Positions 33,892 to 46,241 of a stretch of 53,012 bases of DNA are shown piece after piece. Position numbers and translations under genes: made by a program. The stretch's first letter is position 1, and the number at the start of each line of letters is the position of its first letter. The DNA is taken from positions 13,877 through 66,888 of the forward strand of contig BFEA01000285.1 of NCBI GenBank assembly GCA_003427395.1, in the 5' to 3' direction. The stretch comes from Chara braunii. Its lineage: Eukaryota > Streptophyta > Charophyceae > Charales > Characeae. The notes beneath the pieces were generated by a model. It searched no databases, was not told the origin of the DNA, and saw only the letters and a list, made by a program, of their open reading frames with translations.

Positions 33892-35889
33892 CTAACACTC
33901 CTTCTGGCCCGAGGTGTTTCCCTGCGAAGTGCTCACAGAAGCACTATCAGGGTTCGAAGATAAGCCCGCCAGCGCCGGAGAGGCTACCTTCATAGTGATC
34001 TTCTTACCTCGACACGTTATAGATGTGTGGCCACAGTTGCCACAGTTCATGCACGTGCCCCTGGCAACTCGGTCCCTCCATACCTCGTAATCTAAACCAA
34101 GTTTTACCCACGCGGGTATTCCTTGGTCGCCCTGACCCGTGGACCGTACTACCTTCTTCTTCCCGGTCCCCCTAGCCTTTTCCTTGATAGGCGCCACGAC
34201 TCCCCCATCCGAGGTCTCACTGGCCCCATCATGCTCTGTCTCATCCCCTAGATCTGGGAACTCGTCAATTTCCGCCATCTGACCATCATGGTCAACGAAC
34301 ACTAATTGACCCTTCTTCGTCCAGTCCTGGGGAAGCTTCTTCATCCTACCATCTATTGGACCCTGATGCGTGGATCCAGCCTTTTCCTCTATATCTAAGG
34401 CCTTCTTGCTGAAAGAAGCGAAGTTGTGTTGGTCGACATAGGCCTCATCTACCAGTTTAGTTCTTACCTCCGAAGGCAGACATCTCATGTAATCTGTAAG
34501 GAGTACTTGCTGGTCATAGCGCACACCAGGTACCATAGTTCTTACTTCTGAAGGCAAACATCTCAGGTAATCCATAAGGAGTACCTGCTGGTCACAGCGC
34601 ACACCAGGTACCATGAGCAGACGTTCTATGGTATCCGTGATCTCGCGAACATTCTTGTACCTTCTTGCATAAAGATTGTTGATCGCGTATGTGGCCTTTT
34701 GAGCCCCTTGAGGGTCATGCCACCTGTTATACACGGACCGTACGAAGTCTTCCAATGTCTGGGTCTGGGTCAAGGCATCGAAGTTCTGACTGTAGCCCTG
34801 CTGTTGCACTAGGCCATTCAACCAGCGGGCTGCCGACCCCTCTAAAAAGGAGGCAGCCACTACAGCTTCTTGCTCCGGCCTGGTGAGCTTGTGCCTCACA
34901 TAGCTAGGCACAGTCCTCACCCATGTATCCAGGTCCTCATCCTGTTTCTCGCCGCCAGAGAAAAGGCTTAGGACTCAGCAATGGGATCTTTGACATCCAC
35001 TGCATGGGCTGCATTGGCCCAAGAGATTGCTGCAGTGGCTGCATCGCCACTGATACAGGTTGCTGCGCGCTCACTGGACCACTGACTATTGGTTGTCCGC
35101 TTGAGAGAGGCATGCCATACATAGGCGAGAAGGTTTGCCTTACCGGCGACGGCGTCATTGAAGGACCTGCAACCGAAGGGGAAACTGCAGAGAACTGGGG
35201 TTGCCTCATGACTGGACGAGGCCCCTGAAGTGCCGCCATAATTCGTTTCTGGCCCGACACTAGTTCAGCCAACAGCTCCTGCTGAACTACCTGTGTTTCT
35301 GCCACACAAAGTAGCAAGTTGCGCAGCGACCGATCAACAGGATTTAACGTAGCATCATCTAGTTTTTCTAGTCCTCTTAGCTCCTGCAAGGCTACAACCT
35401 AGTGCGTAGTCTGACTTTTCTCAATCTAGCTTTTTCTCTTCTCTCTACTACTTCTCTCAGTTCCCGCTGTAACTCATCATGAAGAGCTTCTGCTTGGAGG
35501 ATTTCATAATCCACCGGTGTGAGTGGCATCTGCTGGTTGACTTGGGAGCCAACAGATTGACTAACAGAACTCTGAGAGATACCCTGACTGACACTTGACG
35601 AAGAGGCTTGAGACGAGGCCCGTGACACTGAAGAGGAAGTAGCCATCGTGACCTCAACCTGAACTCTAGCGTCCGCTAGTCTTGCTGCTGCAGGTGTCCG
35701 TTCAGCGTTGGTTGCCGCTGACCTAGCCCTCTCTAATATCGTCCTTTCCCTGGCTTCCCTTCGCAACCGCCTTTCCTCTCCCTGACCTAACTCCGAGAAG
35801 GTAATCGGTTGACTGAGTGCAGTTCTACGAGTCACTCTAAGATGTTCCACTACTTGTTCCTCCTCCTCATTACCGCCTGCATCACTCAT
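33892..35889 (-). pseudogene. gag of G3 with CCHC knuckle
   Basis: It starts MSDAGGNEEEEQVVEHLRVT at 35889. A middle part (34937-35389) lies in a shifted frame, and the first frame is regained at about 34955, so two opposite frameshifts occurred. The capsid pattern is AAVVAASFLEGSAARWLNGL, then LEDFVRSVYNRWHD. The zinc knuckle CMNCGNCGHTSITC lies at 34012-34053. The stop is at 33892. A 26-residue internal tandem duplication is present in the capsid part. Confidence 0.83.
34460..34615 (-). repeat. 78-bp in-frame tandem duplication in G3 gag
   Basis: Copies at 34460-34537 and 34538-34615 encode MVPGVR(C/Y)DQQVLL(M/T)DY(L/M)RCLPSEVRT twice. The copies differ at several bases, so the duplication is not recent. 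It keeps the reading frame. Confidence 0.9.
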
Positions 35890-37155
35890 GAGCTACAGTG
35901 TGTGTGATCTAAACTAGAGAACACACCAAATCCTACCTCAACATGACACACAACCGGGTATGAATCATCAATTAATTCCGGTCAACCTAGAGAGAAGTGG
36001 TCAAGCGGTAACCAACAATCAATGTCAGGTCCTACACTAAGTTCGCTTCTATTTTTCGATTACTCTTCCACAGAATGCAATGCAACAAGGAAAAGAAGTA
36101 ACCTATCTGCAGTTATCTGTCAGTTGTTAACAAGTCCATAACAACTAAATAATCAAAAAACAAATAATCTACCTTTTGAGATGCATGCTGGATGGCAGTT
36201 TGTCTAATTAATACCACCGCGAACAGTTACTGGAATCCAACAATTTCCCTGTATCCCTCTTGAGTAATCCCTTTGTATCAACGCCCTGAGCATATGGTTG
36301 AGCAGTGTGTCTGAAGGTGTGCAATCGGGCCCACCCCTGTGCCCCAAGTCTATGTCGAACCTGCCAGCCCCTGCACCTTATTTATCCTTGCATGCAACGA
36401 GCCTTACACCCGGTTTGATCTGGCTGATCGAGAGGCAGTTTAAGGACAGCCCGCACGATCCTCAGGAATTCTTTAACGTCGCAATCAGGACGACGATCAC
36501 AGCCAGAGTCAACACCGAGTCCCCGCCAGAAATATTTAAAGACGATCTGGTAAGCGTTTGTTCAAAGGGCTGGCATGCCCTGCATGACCTCTATTGCGCA
36601 GTAGCAGAACCAAGGACTTGCGGCAAAGCATGCGTGCACTAGTCCCAGCGGGTTGGCATGGTGACCGTGACCCGAGTGCTTCGTCCAGGGCCCTTCAGAA
36701 GCATCGCCCGTCTCCCACCAGCTTGCTGCCTAGGAAGAATGTCGACTCTCAAGGTTGAGCGCTTGCGACACCTCACATTGAGAGGACTTTCAAGACAGAA
36801 CTCACTTCCTCACGGTAAGAAGTAATGGAGAGGGTAGATAAGGAAGGGAGCAACGTACGTCATAATACTGCCCCCAACCACAGATTTCTCACCGACAACC
36901 TGATGTACATTTATGAAGACTGGTCTTTGCCTCGACACAACCAACAGTGAAATGTAGTTCCACCTCAGCTTAAATGCCACATCAGCGAGCTCTCATCATC
37001 CATCGTACACCCCTAATGTCACCACATAGCTTCGTGGCATGGCCACACGACCCTAGGCCGCCTTACATTCAACACCCAAGCCTTACCGCTGCCCCACACT
37101 TCCTGCGAAGCACCAAACAGCTATGTCGAAGAATTAATGAGCGCAGTTCGAACCA
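35890..37155 (-). other. 1.27-kb untranslated leader of G3
   Basis: It lies between the primer site and the gag start. Apart from an antisense ORF at 36298-36642, no coding sequence is supported. One GCCACATCAGC-like motif occurs at about 36969. Confidence 0.55.
36298..36642 (+). CDS. hypothetical ORF antisense to the G3 leader, possible captured exon
   Basis: The frame has 114 codons on the plus strand, opposite to the element. SLTPGLIWLIERQFKDSPHD and FNVAIRTTITARVNTESPPE look like ordinary globular protein rather than chance translation. The sequence GATCTGGTAAGC at 36545 would be a good 5' splice donor, so this may be an exon of a host gene captured by the element. No family is recognised, and a chance ORF is not excluded. 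Confidence 0.3.
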   Translation: MSSVSEGVQSGPPLCPKSMSNLPAPAPYLSLHATSLTPGLIWLIERQFKDSPHDPQEFFNVAIRTTITARVNTESPPEIFKDDLVSVCSKGWHALHDLYCAVAEPRTCGKACVH

Positions 37156-37167
37156 GCTCCGATACCA
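37156..37167 (-). promoter_or_regulatory. primer binding site of G3 (initiator Met tRNA type)
   Basis: On the minus strand it reads TGGTATCGGAGC. The plant initiator tRNA-Met site is TGGTATCAGAGC, so there is one difference. The site lies three bases inside the right LTR end, exactly as expected, and fixes the orientation of the element. Confidence 0.8.
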
Positions 37168-37170
37168 AAT

Positions 37171-37740
37171 TGCAAGGAAATTGAGCAGTAGCGAGATGAC
37201 AATAACCAGATTGCACTACCACATTGAAGGTCAGATAGTATCACAGTGTCCAGAAAGCAGAAATGCACCAATATAACATCAATGAAGATTCGTAACACTG
37301 AAAACCAATGTCAATAAGAGCTTGCTCTCGCTACCACCAACATGAGTGTCCAGGCCCTTTCTCCCTGCTTGGCACTCGACGCCTAGCCTAGTCTCTACAC
37401 ACCTACTCTCTTCCTACTCATTAACAATGCAACTGTTGACGTCAGCAGCCTCCGAAGTACTTGAAGATGTTGCCCATCCAGACCATCGCCAATACCAGGT
37501 ATGTGCCCTCACATCATCATCATTATCATCCTTCTCTCTCTCTCCCTCGTCCTTACTCCCACGTCTTCCCTTTGTACACCCGAAGACCACCCCTGCGCCT
37601 CATAGCACAACCAAGCCCAACCAGCTATGGAGGTTCGGCTATGGCACTGCCCTTAGCAGCACCCTGCTCCCTGCACGACCACACGTGCTTGCACCACGCC
37701 TCTCAGCGCCAACAACAGCCCACGAGCATCCGCTCCAGCA
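37171..37740 (-). repeat. 5' LTR of G3
   Basis: It starts TGCAAGGAAATTGAGC and ends CGCTCCAGCA. It should carry the element's promoter, reading leftwards; no clear TATA box was seen. TGACGTCA at 37437-37444 is kept in both LTRs. It is about 20 bases longer than the left LTR because of small indels near its outer end. Confidence 0.85.
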
Positions 37741-37925
37741 ACATTGCCGCTAGCATGCGAGTGTCTGAATGAGCTGCCTGTGGCGAGCTCTTTCCTATAC
37801 GGAAAGAGCCTCCTGCCTTCGCAGCGTGGCTGGTTTGGCCTGGGCCCAGAAGCTTCCGGTAGTCCCCAGGATGATGCGCTTGTGTTGGACCCTCTTGGTC
37901 TTTTTCAGTTGGGCCTCTCAATTGT
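37741..37925. other. 185-bp unassigned sequence between G3 and G4
   Basis: It lies between the outer end of the G3 right LTR and the point where the RT of G4 becomes recognisable. It contains the palindrome-like CTTTCCTATACGGAAAG. No similarity to either element is seen. Confidence 0.4.
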
Positions 37926-38700
37926 AATTTTATCACACAACTTCTGAAGAACCATTCGTAGATGTTTTTTGTGATCCTCAAGTGTTTTGCTTTACACGAG
38001 GATATCATCGAGATAGACGATTACAAACTGGTCTAACCATTGACATAACAACTCATTCATGTACCTTTGAAAGGTTGCAGGGGTGTTAGTAAATCCGAAG
38101 GGCATAACCACAAACTCGTAGTGACCATACGTGGTTCAGAAGGTTGTCTTGTGTTGATCTTCAGGAGCCACCTCGATCTGGTGGTACCCTGACTTGAGAT
38201 CAATCTTGCTAAAGTACCTGCATCCCTGTAGTTGGTCCAACAGGTCATCAATGTGCGAAAGTGGTTCCGCGTTCTTGACAGTGACAACATTCAACCCTCG
38301 ATAGCCGATACGTAGTCTAAGTTCATCTTCCTTTTTGGGCACGAATAAGACAAGAGTACCATAAGGAGATGAAATGGGTCGAATCCATCTTTTCTCGATG
38401 AGTTCTTGCAGTTGTTTCCTAAGTTTCTCAAGTTCCCGAGGATACATGCGATAGATGGGTTCCTTGGGAATCTTACTAACGAGAATGATCTCAATGGTGT
38501 GCTTGATAGCATGCTCAGTGATTCTCGTTGCTTTAGTCTGCAAGTCCTTATTGATAATTTTCTAAATAGAAGGAGGATAGGATGAGAAACACTCACGTGC
38601 TTGCTTAACAAGCACCATCATCACATCATGATCCAACTTTTTCTTTGAGACCGTAGACCTAAAGGCTGGATAACACATGCAACAAAAGGACAATGATAAG
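37926..38700 (-). pseudogene. truncated reverse transcriptase of G4
   Basis: [60 protein letters not shown], and (after a TGA at 38136) [15 protein letters not shown] and [11 protein letters not shown] are consecutive RT blocks. The catalytic Asp residues of motif A and YLDD are kept. The frame shifts right after YLDDILV and the similarity ends near 37926 in the thumb. In the fingers, IGYRGLN replaces the usual IDYRGLN. Confidence 0.85.
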
Positions 38701-38755
38701 TCAGATCCAGACTTATGGTACAATTTTATTCCGCGAAGTTCGGACTTTTCGTCCT

Positions 38756-39103
38756 TTAGTTGGGCAATTTTTCTTTGGACCTGACCTCTTGGTCGCCTTC
38801 CTTATGCCAGTCCATTCCCAGAATCGTATGGAACGGTAGGTTCTTCTCAATTAGGAAGGTCATTTCATGTAAAATCTTATTTCCTTCCTTAGTCCTGAAA
38901 CAACATTTTACACGATCGACATATTGAGACACAGTGATCGTACTCTTATTATTCAACATAGACATAATAGGTCTAGGCAAGTTTCTTAGCTTCATTCTCA
39001 TATGCAACTTACAAATTGCCTTCTCTGAGATGTAAAACCTCGCCGATCCCGGATCTAATAGAGCACCTACTCGGGTACGTGCAATCTCAATATCCGCGAT
39101 CAT
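38756..39103 (-). pseudogene. aspartic protease region of G4
   Basis: RVGALLDPGSARFYISEKAI is the active-site block, with the catalytic Asp kept and Pro in place of Ser. LPFHTILGMDWHKEGD is the conserved later block. The frame ends at a stop near 38756, and RT begins further left in another frame. Confidence 0.78.
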
Positions 39104-39329
39104 TAGTTCACCCTTAGACTTAGCTTTCTTAGCCCACGAACTCCTAAGATCAATGAGTTCGGTACCAAGTTCGTCAAGGGAATTGTCCAGGGAGACAGAA
39201 CATAAAACTATGTTAGGGTGTTTTGGACGACGGGCGAAGAAGAGTCATCCTTTGTCGAATGAGTTGAGGGGTTGAAAGGGATATTTAGCACCTTACCTTT
39301 TTCTGAACCCGTTAACTCAGTAGGAGCAG

Positions 39330-40925
39330 ATGCTACTCCTACTGACTGCTTGCTTTTGGGTTATGAATCAGCGGGCACCGTGCTATCATATGCCCCATAG
39401 TGCCACACTTGAGGCACCAGCGGTTGTCCATCTTGGACTGCCATTCCTCCCGCGTCATACCCATCTTTTCCTACGGTTTCCTGAATGCGATGTCGGGGTG
39501 CTCGGGGAACGAGCGTGACCTTTTCTTCTTCTTCCACTGGTTTGTGTCACCCTTGTTGGCCACCACGGTAGCGACGTTACCCTTTCCTGACTCGTTGTCA
39601 CCATTACCTCCTCCTTCCGACATGTCGAGAGGTAATTTTTCCACGGTGTCATTGTCGAAAACAACAAGCATATGATTTGACGCTTTTGCCGCCAAAGGAC
39701 ACGCTTGCCATACCCACCTACTAGCCCGTTCTTCACTACGGAAGCATACGTTCCTTTTACCTGCGCAGTCATCTGCTCTCGTTGGAGAGCGAGATCACGA
39801 AATTGCCTATAGTTGTACTTTCTAAACTTTGCTTCAGCCACGAGTTGTCGGTGAATCGACTTAGGCAATGTGCGTGAGTGGATATAGAGGATCTAATTGT
39901 CCTCCAAGTTCAGTTCAGGTACTTGCAAAAGACGATCCACCTCACGAGACAACGCATCATCCACAAACGTCCAACGCTTCAGACCTATAGTGGTGAGTTT
40001 GTCAAAGACCTTATCGGTCATCGTCTTGTCAAAAAATCTCTCCTTTATTTTTTAGAGAAATTGCTTGAGCGTCAGGGTCTTAGCCCACTCACCAATGTTC
40101 TCAAAGCCAGCAACGTTTGCTTCCGACAGGACCCACTCCTTGGCCACTTCTCCCAAGCAAGACGTGGAGAAAGCCACCTGACTCTCAGGTTCAGCCGGCG
40201 TGGTATTGCAATAAGTATGAATTTCCGTTATCCACAGCAACATATTTTCTCCTTTTTTTTTGTTGTAGGTGAAAGGCAATTTCATCTTCACCTTTTCGTT
40301 CTTCTTTGGCTTCTCTACTTCCTTAGCCGGTTCTTCTTTCTTGGCGGGTTCTTCTTTCTTTTCCGCCGACTTCTCATGTTCCTTCTCGGAACCTTCGGGT
40401 TTCTTCGGCGTTACTCTCTTCATTGCATCTTTCATGAGTTTTTCCTGGGGTTCTGTCTTTACTTCTTCCCCCCTGGTCTCCTCCTCAATACTTACCTTAT
40501 CCTTGCCCTTGAGAAGTTTGGCCACTGTCTCTAATGAGGTAGTATTGCTATCTATTTTTTTTCTCAAGGTGGACAAGATAAGCTATTATGGATTGCAAAA
40601 TGGAAGCAAGTTCAGTTTTTGCTTCTTCATAATGAAATTTATGCCTTAATTCATCCATCATTCTTTCTTCCTGTTATTTTTCTTCTCTCTTTCTCCGGTA
40701 TCTTTTAATCCTCTTTCTTTCTTCCCTCAATGTGTTTTCTAGTTGCCTGATGTTTTCCTCCAAAATCTCCTCAGACAGTTCATGTTCTACCTTCTTTTCT
40801 TTTCCTTCTTCTCCCTCTGCTGTTCTCTTTTGGTCCATCTTCTCTAGATGCTCGGTGACATAACGATCAAGGGTTATTCGCCCTTGTCTTATGAGTTCCT
40901 CGACTCGTTTCCCAGTTTCCATCAT
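39330..40925 (-). pseudogene. gag of G4 with CCHC knuckle
   Basis: A charged helical N-terminal part (MDQKRTAEGEEGKEKKVEHE, 40674-40925) is followed after a frameshift by a Lys/Glu-rich linker and the capsid part (KLPFTYNKKKGENMLLWITE; AKEWVLSEANVAGF; RFFDKTMTDKVFDKL; LVAEAKFRKYNYRQFRDLAL). Stops lie at 40052 (TAA) and in LEDN*ILYIHS (TAG). After another frameshift near 39700, the knuckle CLKCGTMGHMIARC is read at 39375-39416. An initiating ATG upstream of 40925 could not be fixed. Confidence 0.8.
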
Positions 40926-42337
<1,412 letters not shown>

Positions 42338-42349
42338 GTGCTGATACCA
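42338..42349 (-). promoter_or_regulatory. primer binding site of G4 (initiator Met tRNA type)
   Basis: On the minus strand it reads TGGTATCAGCAC; the first nine bases match the plant initiator tRNA-Met site. It is three bases from a TG that would be the inner LTR end (42353), the same geometry as in G3. Confidence 0.75.
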
Positions 42350-42352
42350 AAT

Positions 42353-42796
42353 TGCAATGAACCGAGATTGGAAGATACTTGTTAGACGTCGAAATGCAAG
42401 ACAACTCAAATTTGGACAATGTTTCCAATAATCATGAACGTGATCTCTGATACAATGTCTCGTTATAAGTAGACGAAGAGATTGGAGGGGAATAGACAGA
42501 TGAGAGGGTGGAAAAGATAATGACCACCAATGACCACCACAAGAGTAGCCTAACATTTCCCACTACTTCTTTGGGCTTTCCTTCACCTCCACGCCATCAA
42601 TCAGTATCCAGTCACGAGTTTGATAGGTTTTGATCACATCCAAGTGCCACGTGGCACTGTTCCCTCGTGAAGACGACAGAGACAATCAACAGCGCACATT
42701 ATTGACGTCAACTATCCTGATCGGGATCAATCATCCACATATCCTGATCTCCCTCCTTGTAGCGACCAATCACCCAGTGTAGACAGCGTGGCCAAT
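42353..42796 (-). repeat. probable 5' LTR of G4 (outer end not defined)
   Basis: It starts TGCAATGAACCGAGATTGGA, resembling the G3 LTR start. No second copy is in the window, because the 3' half of G4 is missing, so the outer boundary cannot be fixed; 42796 is only the point where the 31-bp minisatellite begins. Confidence 0.5.
42463..42468 (-). promoter_or_regulatory. possible TATA box in the G4 LTR
   Basis: TTATAA lies about 110 bases from the inner LTR end, a usual place for an LTR promoter. The core is symmetrical, so direction comes only from the element. Confidence 0.3.
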
Positions 42797-42932
42797 GCCA
42801 CATCAGCGATGAAGACAGGTGGCATGCGCCACATCAGCAATGGAGACAGGTGGCATGCACCACATCAACAATGAGGACAGGTGGCATCCGCCACATCAAC
42901 AATGAGGACAGGTGGCATGCGCCACATCAGCA
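42797..42932. repeat. 31-bp minisatellite, 4.4 units
   Basis: The unit is GCCACATCAGCAATGAGGAC followed by AGGTGGCATGC. Four full units and 12 bases of a fifth fit the length exactly. Units differ at one to four positions. Each holds GCCACATCAGC plus an inverted GGTGGCATGC, so single units can fold. Confidence 0.93.
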
Positions 42933-43599
42933 TAGGGTGGCGCTCAGCAAAGAAGGCGCCAACATGTTGCCTCAACCCTGTGTCATCGTCCACAAAGCCA
43001 CTGCTTAGCCAGCGTCAAGCAAACGTTCAGTCAGCGTCAAGCCAGCGTCCAGCTAGCAACAAGCCAGCGTCAAGGCAACATAGCTAGGCTGAATGTTGAC
43101 TCCCTGGAGACCAGGTCTTATGTAGTGTTTGACGAGGCAGACTTACCTCAGGTCTCCCACCCACTGTGGCTCAGATTGACTCACAGCCGAGGGCCTGGAT
43201 TGTATACAATTGCAGACTTCCACTTGGTCTTGATGCTGTTTTGGTACCTATATACAAACAAGTGAGTGTGTTTGACCGGCGGCCTGGGCTGGGTTCATCT
43301 TCACTTTGATTGTAGGGCCTCATGTAGTTTACTGAAGTCAACCGTTGGGCGCCCAGGCCCTGGGGCTATTTCGAAGGGGCCTTTTGCCCCTTCGACCTCT
43401 CAGCCAAAAGCCAGGGTAGCGGCCTGTGGGCCCCTTAGCCATTCAACGAGGCATAATGAACGGGTTAATGCAATTTATTTTCTTTTATTTTTATCTCGGA
43501 ATTTCACTGTTTATTTATTTTTCTTTGCCCCTCGCCTCCATGGTTGCTATTTTCTTTTCTTGATTAGGTCGCTGCTACCCCACCCTAACCACCCAAACT

Positions 43600-43650
43600 C
43601 CGGTTAGGGTTTTCTTAGGGTTTTTCTAGGGCTTAGGGTTCTCCTAACCC
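43600..43650. repeat. degenerate telomere-like tract
   Basis: Several TTAGGG and TTTAGGG-like units occur in close order (GGTTAGGGTTTTCTTAGGG, then TAGGGCTTAGGGTTCTCC), followed by CCTAACCC in the opposite sense. Plant telomere repeats are TTTAGGG. It is too short and irregular for a real telomere end; an interstitial remnant or telobox-like promoter sequence is likelier. Confidence 0.45.
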
Positions 43651-44756
43651 CCCTCCTCTCCCGCCTCCTCCCGTCAGGCACCCTAGACCCGAACGGCTCC
43701 TCTCCTTTCGACCGGAGTTGCGCCACCCTCTCACTCGCGACCCGCTGGTCATGGGGCGAGCCGACTCACGACTACCCATCCGCTCCCGGCGTACCCTCCC
43801 TCTCACTAGTGGTCCCCTGTCCCCACGCCACAATTGATCTCTTTCCCCACCTCTTTTCCACCTCCCGCCATGTCTACCCCCATACGTCCACCGCCCACGG
43901 ATGGGACTACACCCGAGGAGATCGTCACGGCGCCCTCCATCTCTTAGGCGTCCACCCACCTTACGGTCCAGGGTCAGACCCCTGTGGACCCCATGGAACT
44001 TCGCGTTGTTCTTACGTCCCTCCTTGCACCTTGCAAGCGCGACTCGATGCGCTTGCACCCTTGGAGGGGCAAGTAAATGCGCTCGCCTTTGAAGTTCACC
44101 GCCTCAGGGGATCTCCTCACAGCTCTCACGCCCCATCCCCTATCGACTCACAGTTCGACTCCTCGCGACTCCAGACATAGAGATGTGGTGGTTCGTACCC
44201 CCGCGCGGGTCAGGGCCAACACTCCCCCTCCGCAATGGTGAGTGTCGCCGCCGCTTAGACCATACCATCAGTTGCGGGACACCCGTCGGCCCCTGCGGCC
44301 CTGCCGCTTCACCCACTATCATAGAGACTGCTGGCCAGATACCGGTCTTTGGCCAAACAATTTCATCTACTCATCCCGGTATGGCTTAACAACTTCCCGC
44401 TTCGGTCCCGACACTACGGACCAGAGTCCTCCCTCTTCCTATCATCTCCTCACTCCCACCTAAGCGTACCCTACAGTTCGTGACTCCTCCTGCTAGGGTA
44501 CCCTCTCCACCTCCGACCTGATGTCTTTTGACCAACAAGTTCGTCCACCTTCTTCACCCCAATCGCATCCACCTTCTTCACCCATCCACCTTAGCCAGGC
44601 GCCCTCACATCTTCTTCCTCCTCCACCTCCCTCACCCATCCACCGTAGCTAACCACCCTCACACCCTCTCACTCCTTCGCCCCCACCCATCCACCATAGC
44701 CAACCTCCTTCACACCTACACCAAAGGCCGACCGACACCATGTTCAATGAAATATA

Positions 44757-44758
<2 letters not shown>

Positions 44759-44811
<53 letters not shown>

Positions 44812-44827
44812 NGTTCAATGAAATATA

Positions 44828-44900
<73 letters not shown>
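44759..44900. repeat. two (CT)n runs around an N with duplicated flank
   Basis: CT runs at 44759-44811 and 44832-44900 are separated by one N (44812) and by a second copy of GTTCAATGAAATATAGGCT (first copy 44742-44760). The exact repeat of unique flank next to an N suggests two overlapping contig ends joined without merging. Confidence 0.9.
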
Positions 44901-44904
<4 letters not shown>

Positions 44905-45846
44905 CCTTGGTCGCCGACTCCCTTTCATCTACCCCTCCCGTGCTCTAAAGACTATCCTTGACACTCTTGGCATACGGCTAATCCTTTCCCACTCACTTGT
45001 CACATTGCCAGGGGACGATTGTTGAAAGAACTTTGACCTCACTTGGTGGAAAGAGAGGGCAAGGGGAGGGTTGCCGGTATCTTGCACCACCAAGACGGAA
45101 AAGTGCTTGAGATTGGGAGAGACTTCTAAGCACAAAGGATTGAAGGATTCACAAGAGCTTGAGGATTGACAAGGGCCTAAAATTTTAAAAGACTCGTTGA
45201 GAGAAAGAAATGTCCGTGGACTACACCAACACTTAGACTACATGAGAATGAGAAGAGGATGGTTTGGACATGGGAAAGGAACTGACAAGTAAGCAAAGAA
45301 GAGAAAATGAGAATAAGCATGCGGGAGGGATTATGTGTTGACCCCGAATGGGGGATTGTGCTTGTCTATATTGCATTTGAGTGTGAAGGTGAGCAGCCCT
45401 TAAGATGCCTTCAGTCGGATAGCGCCTGGGTAGGCCAAACAGCGAAAAGGGGACAAAAGCTAAATGGGTTGTGAGTGTAAAGAGCGTAGGATGACACAAG
45501 TCCAAGACGTACATGCTCCAAACAAGTTGGTACACGATATCATTGATCGCCTTAACAGAAATATAAGCATGGGAATGAGGATGACTGGAAAATATAAGGC
45601 TGGTCACGCGGTTGAGCTTATGCCCTTTGATGTGTTTCGCACCTGCGGCTCCGCTAACCCGCTAGGCATCCTCGACATCTTGCTAAGTGCGTCTTAGAAT
45701 AGAGAGGACAAACTTTTTGAATTTCTTGGGGAATGTTACAATCCTGGTAATTCCCAAAGTGCAAATTCACAATGAAAGACAATGCCACCCAATTGCGGAA
45801 GAAATTAAAGCACTTGCAAAGAGTTAGAGACCAAAGGAGAGAGAAA

Positions 45847-45874
45847 GAAGAAGAAGAAGAAGAAGAAGAAGAAG

Positions 45875-45904
<30 letters not shown>
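45847..45904. repeat. (GAA)n microsatellite
   Basis: About 19 GAA units, followed within 200 bases by short AAT and CAA runs. Confidence 0.95.
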
Positions 45905-45905
<1 letters not shown>

Positions 45906-46158
45906 TATACACCAGCAAGACCAATTACAATTCCACCTTCTCTCACCACCTTCCTCCTCCTCCTTCACTTCGCCAATCTTATTCTTCTCCCAATAATAAT
46001 AATAACAATGAGTGGATGAACCAGAATCAATATCCGAAGTTCCCTCTTACTGCTGACTCAACAACAACAACAACAACAAGTCCACCATAGCTATGGCTTC
46101 CCCTCCTTTTGCCTCCTCTCACATGTATAGGCTATGGCGGACTACTGAGGGCCCTGCC

Positions 46159-46241
46159 CTCCTGTCAAAAGGACAACCAAAAGCAGCTATGGCGCTGCAC
46201 TCCTGTCCAAAGGACAACCCAAAACAGCCATGCTGCTGCTG
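46159..46241. repeat. 41-bp tandem duplication
   Basis: CTCCTGTCAAAAGGACAACC and the following 21 bases are repeated directly from 46200 with a few differences. A second pair of about 48-bp units (GGCCTACC...CGAGTGTTTT) lies at 46768-46863. Confidence 0.75.

Larger units (their letters stand above)
29982..37740 (-). mobile_element. Ty3/gypsy retrotransposon G3 with two LTRs (degenerate)
   Basis: Two direct repeats (29982-30530 and 37171-37740) flank minus-strand gag, PR, RT, RNase H and integrase, with a tRNA primer site beside the right repeat. The LTRs differ at about one base in eight or nine by eye, plus small indels, so the insertion is old. Stops and frameshifts occur throughout. The bases outside the LTRs (GTATT on the left, ACATT on the right) are not a clear target-site duplication. 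The integrase reading frame runs directly into the 3' LTR with no polypurine tract. Confidence 0.85.

Noticed and set aside
29977-37745. target-site duplication of G3 (GTATT / ACATT)
   Set aside because: Only three of five bases agree, so no duplication can be claimed; decay or rearrangement may have removed it.
43869-44750. plus-strand Pro/Ser-rich frame starting MSTPIRPPPTDGTTPEEIVT, possible gag or ORF1
   Set aside because: It breaks at several stops and needs frame changes, and no capsid, zinc knuckle or other motif appears. Low-complexity C-rich DNA explains it.
45654-45996. ORFs with long Glu or Ser runs
   Set aside because: They are translations of the (GAA)n microsatellite on either strand and have no other protein-like content.
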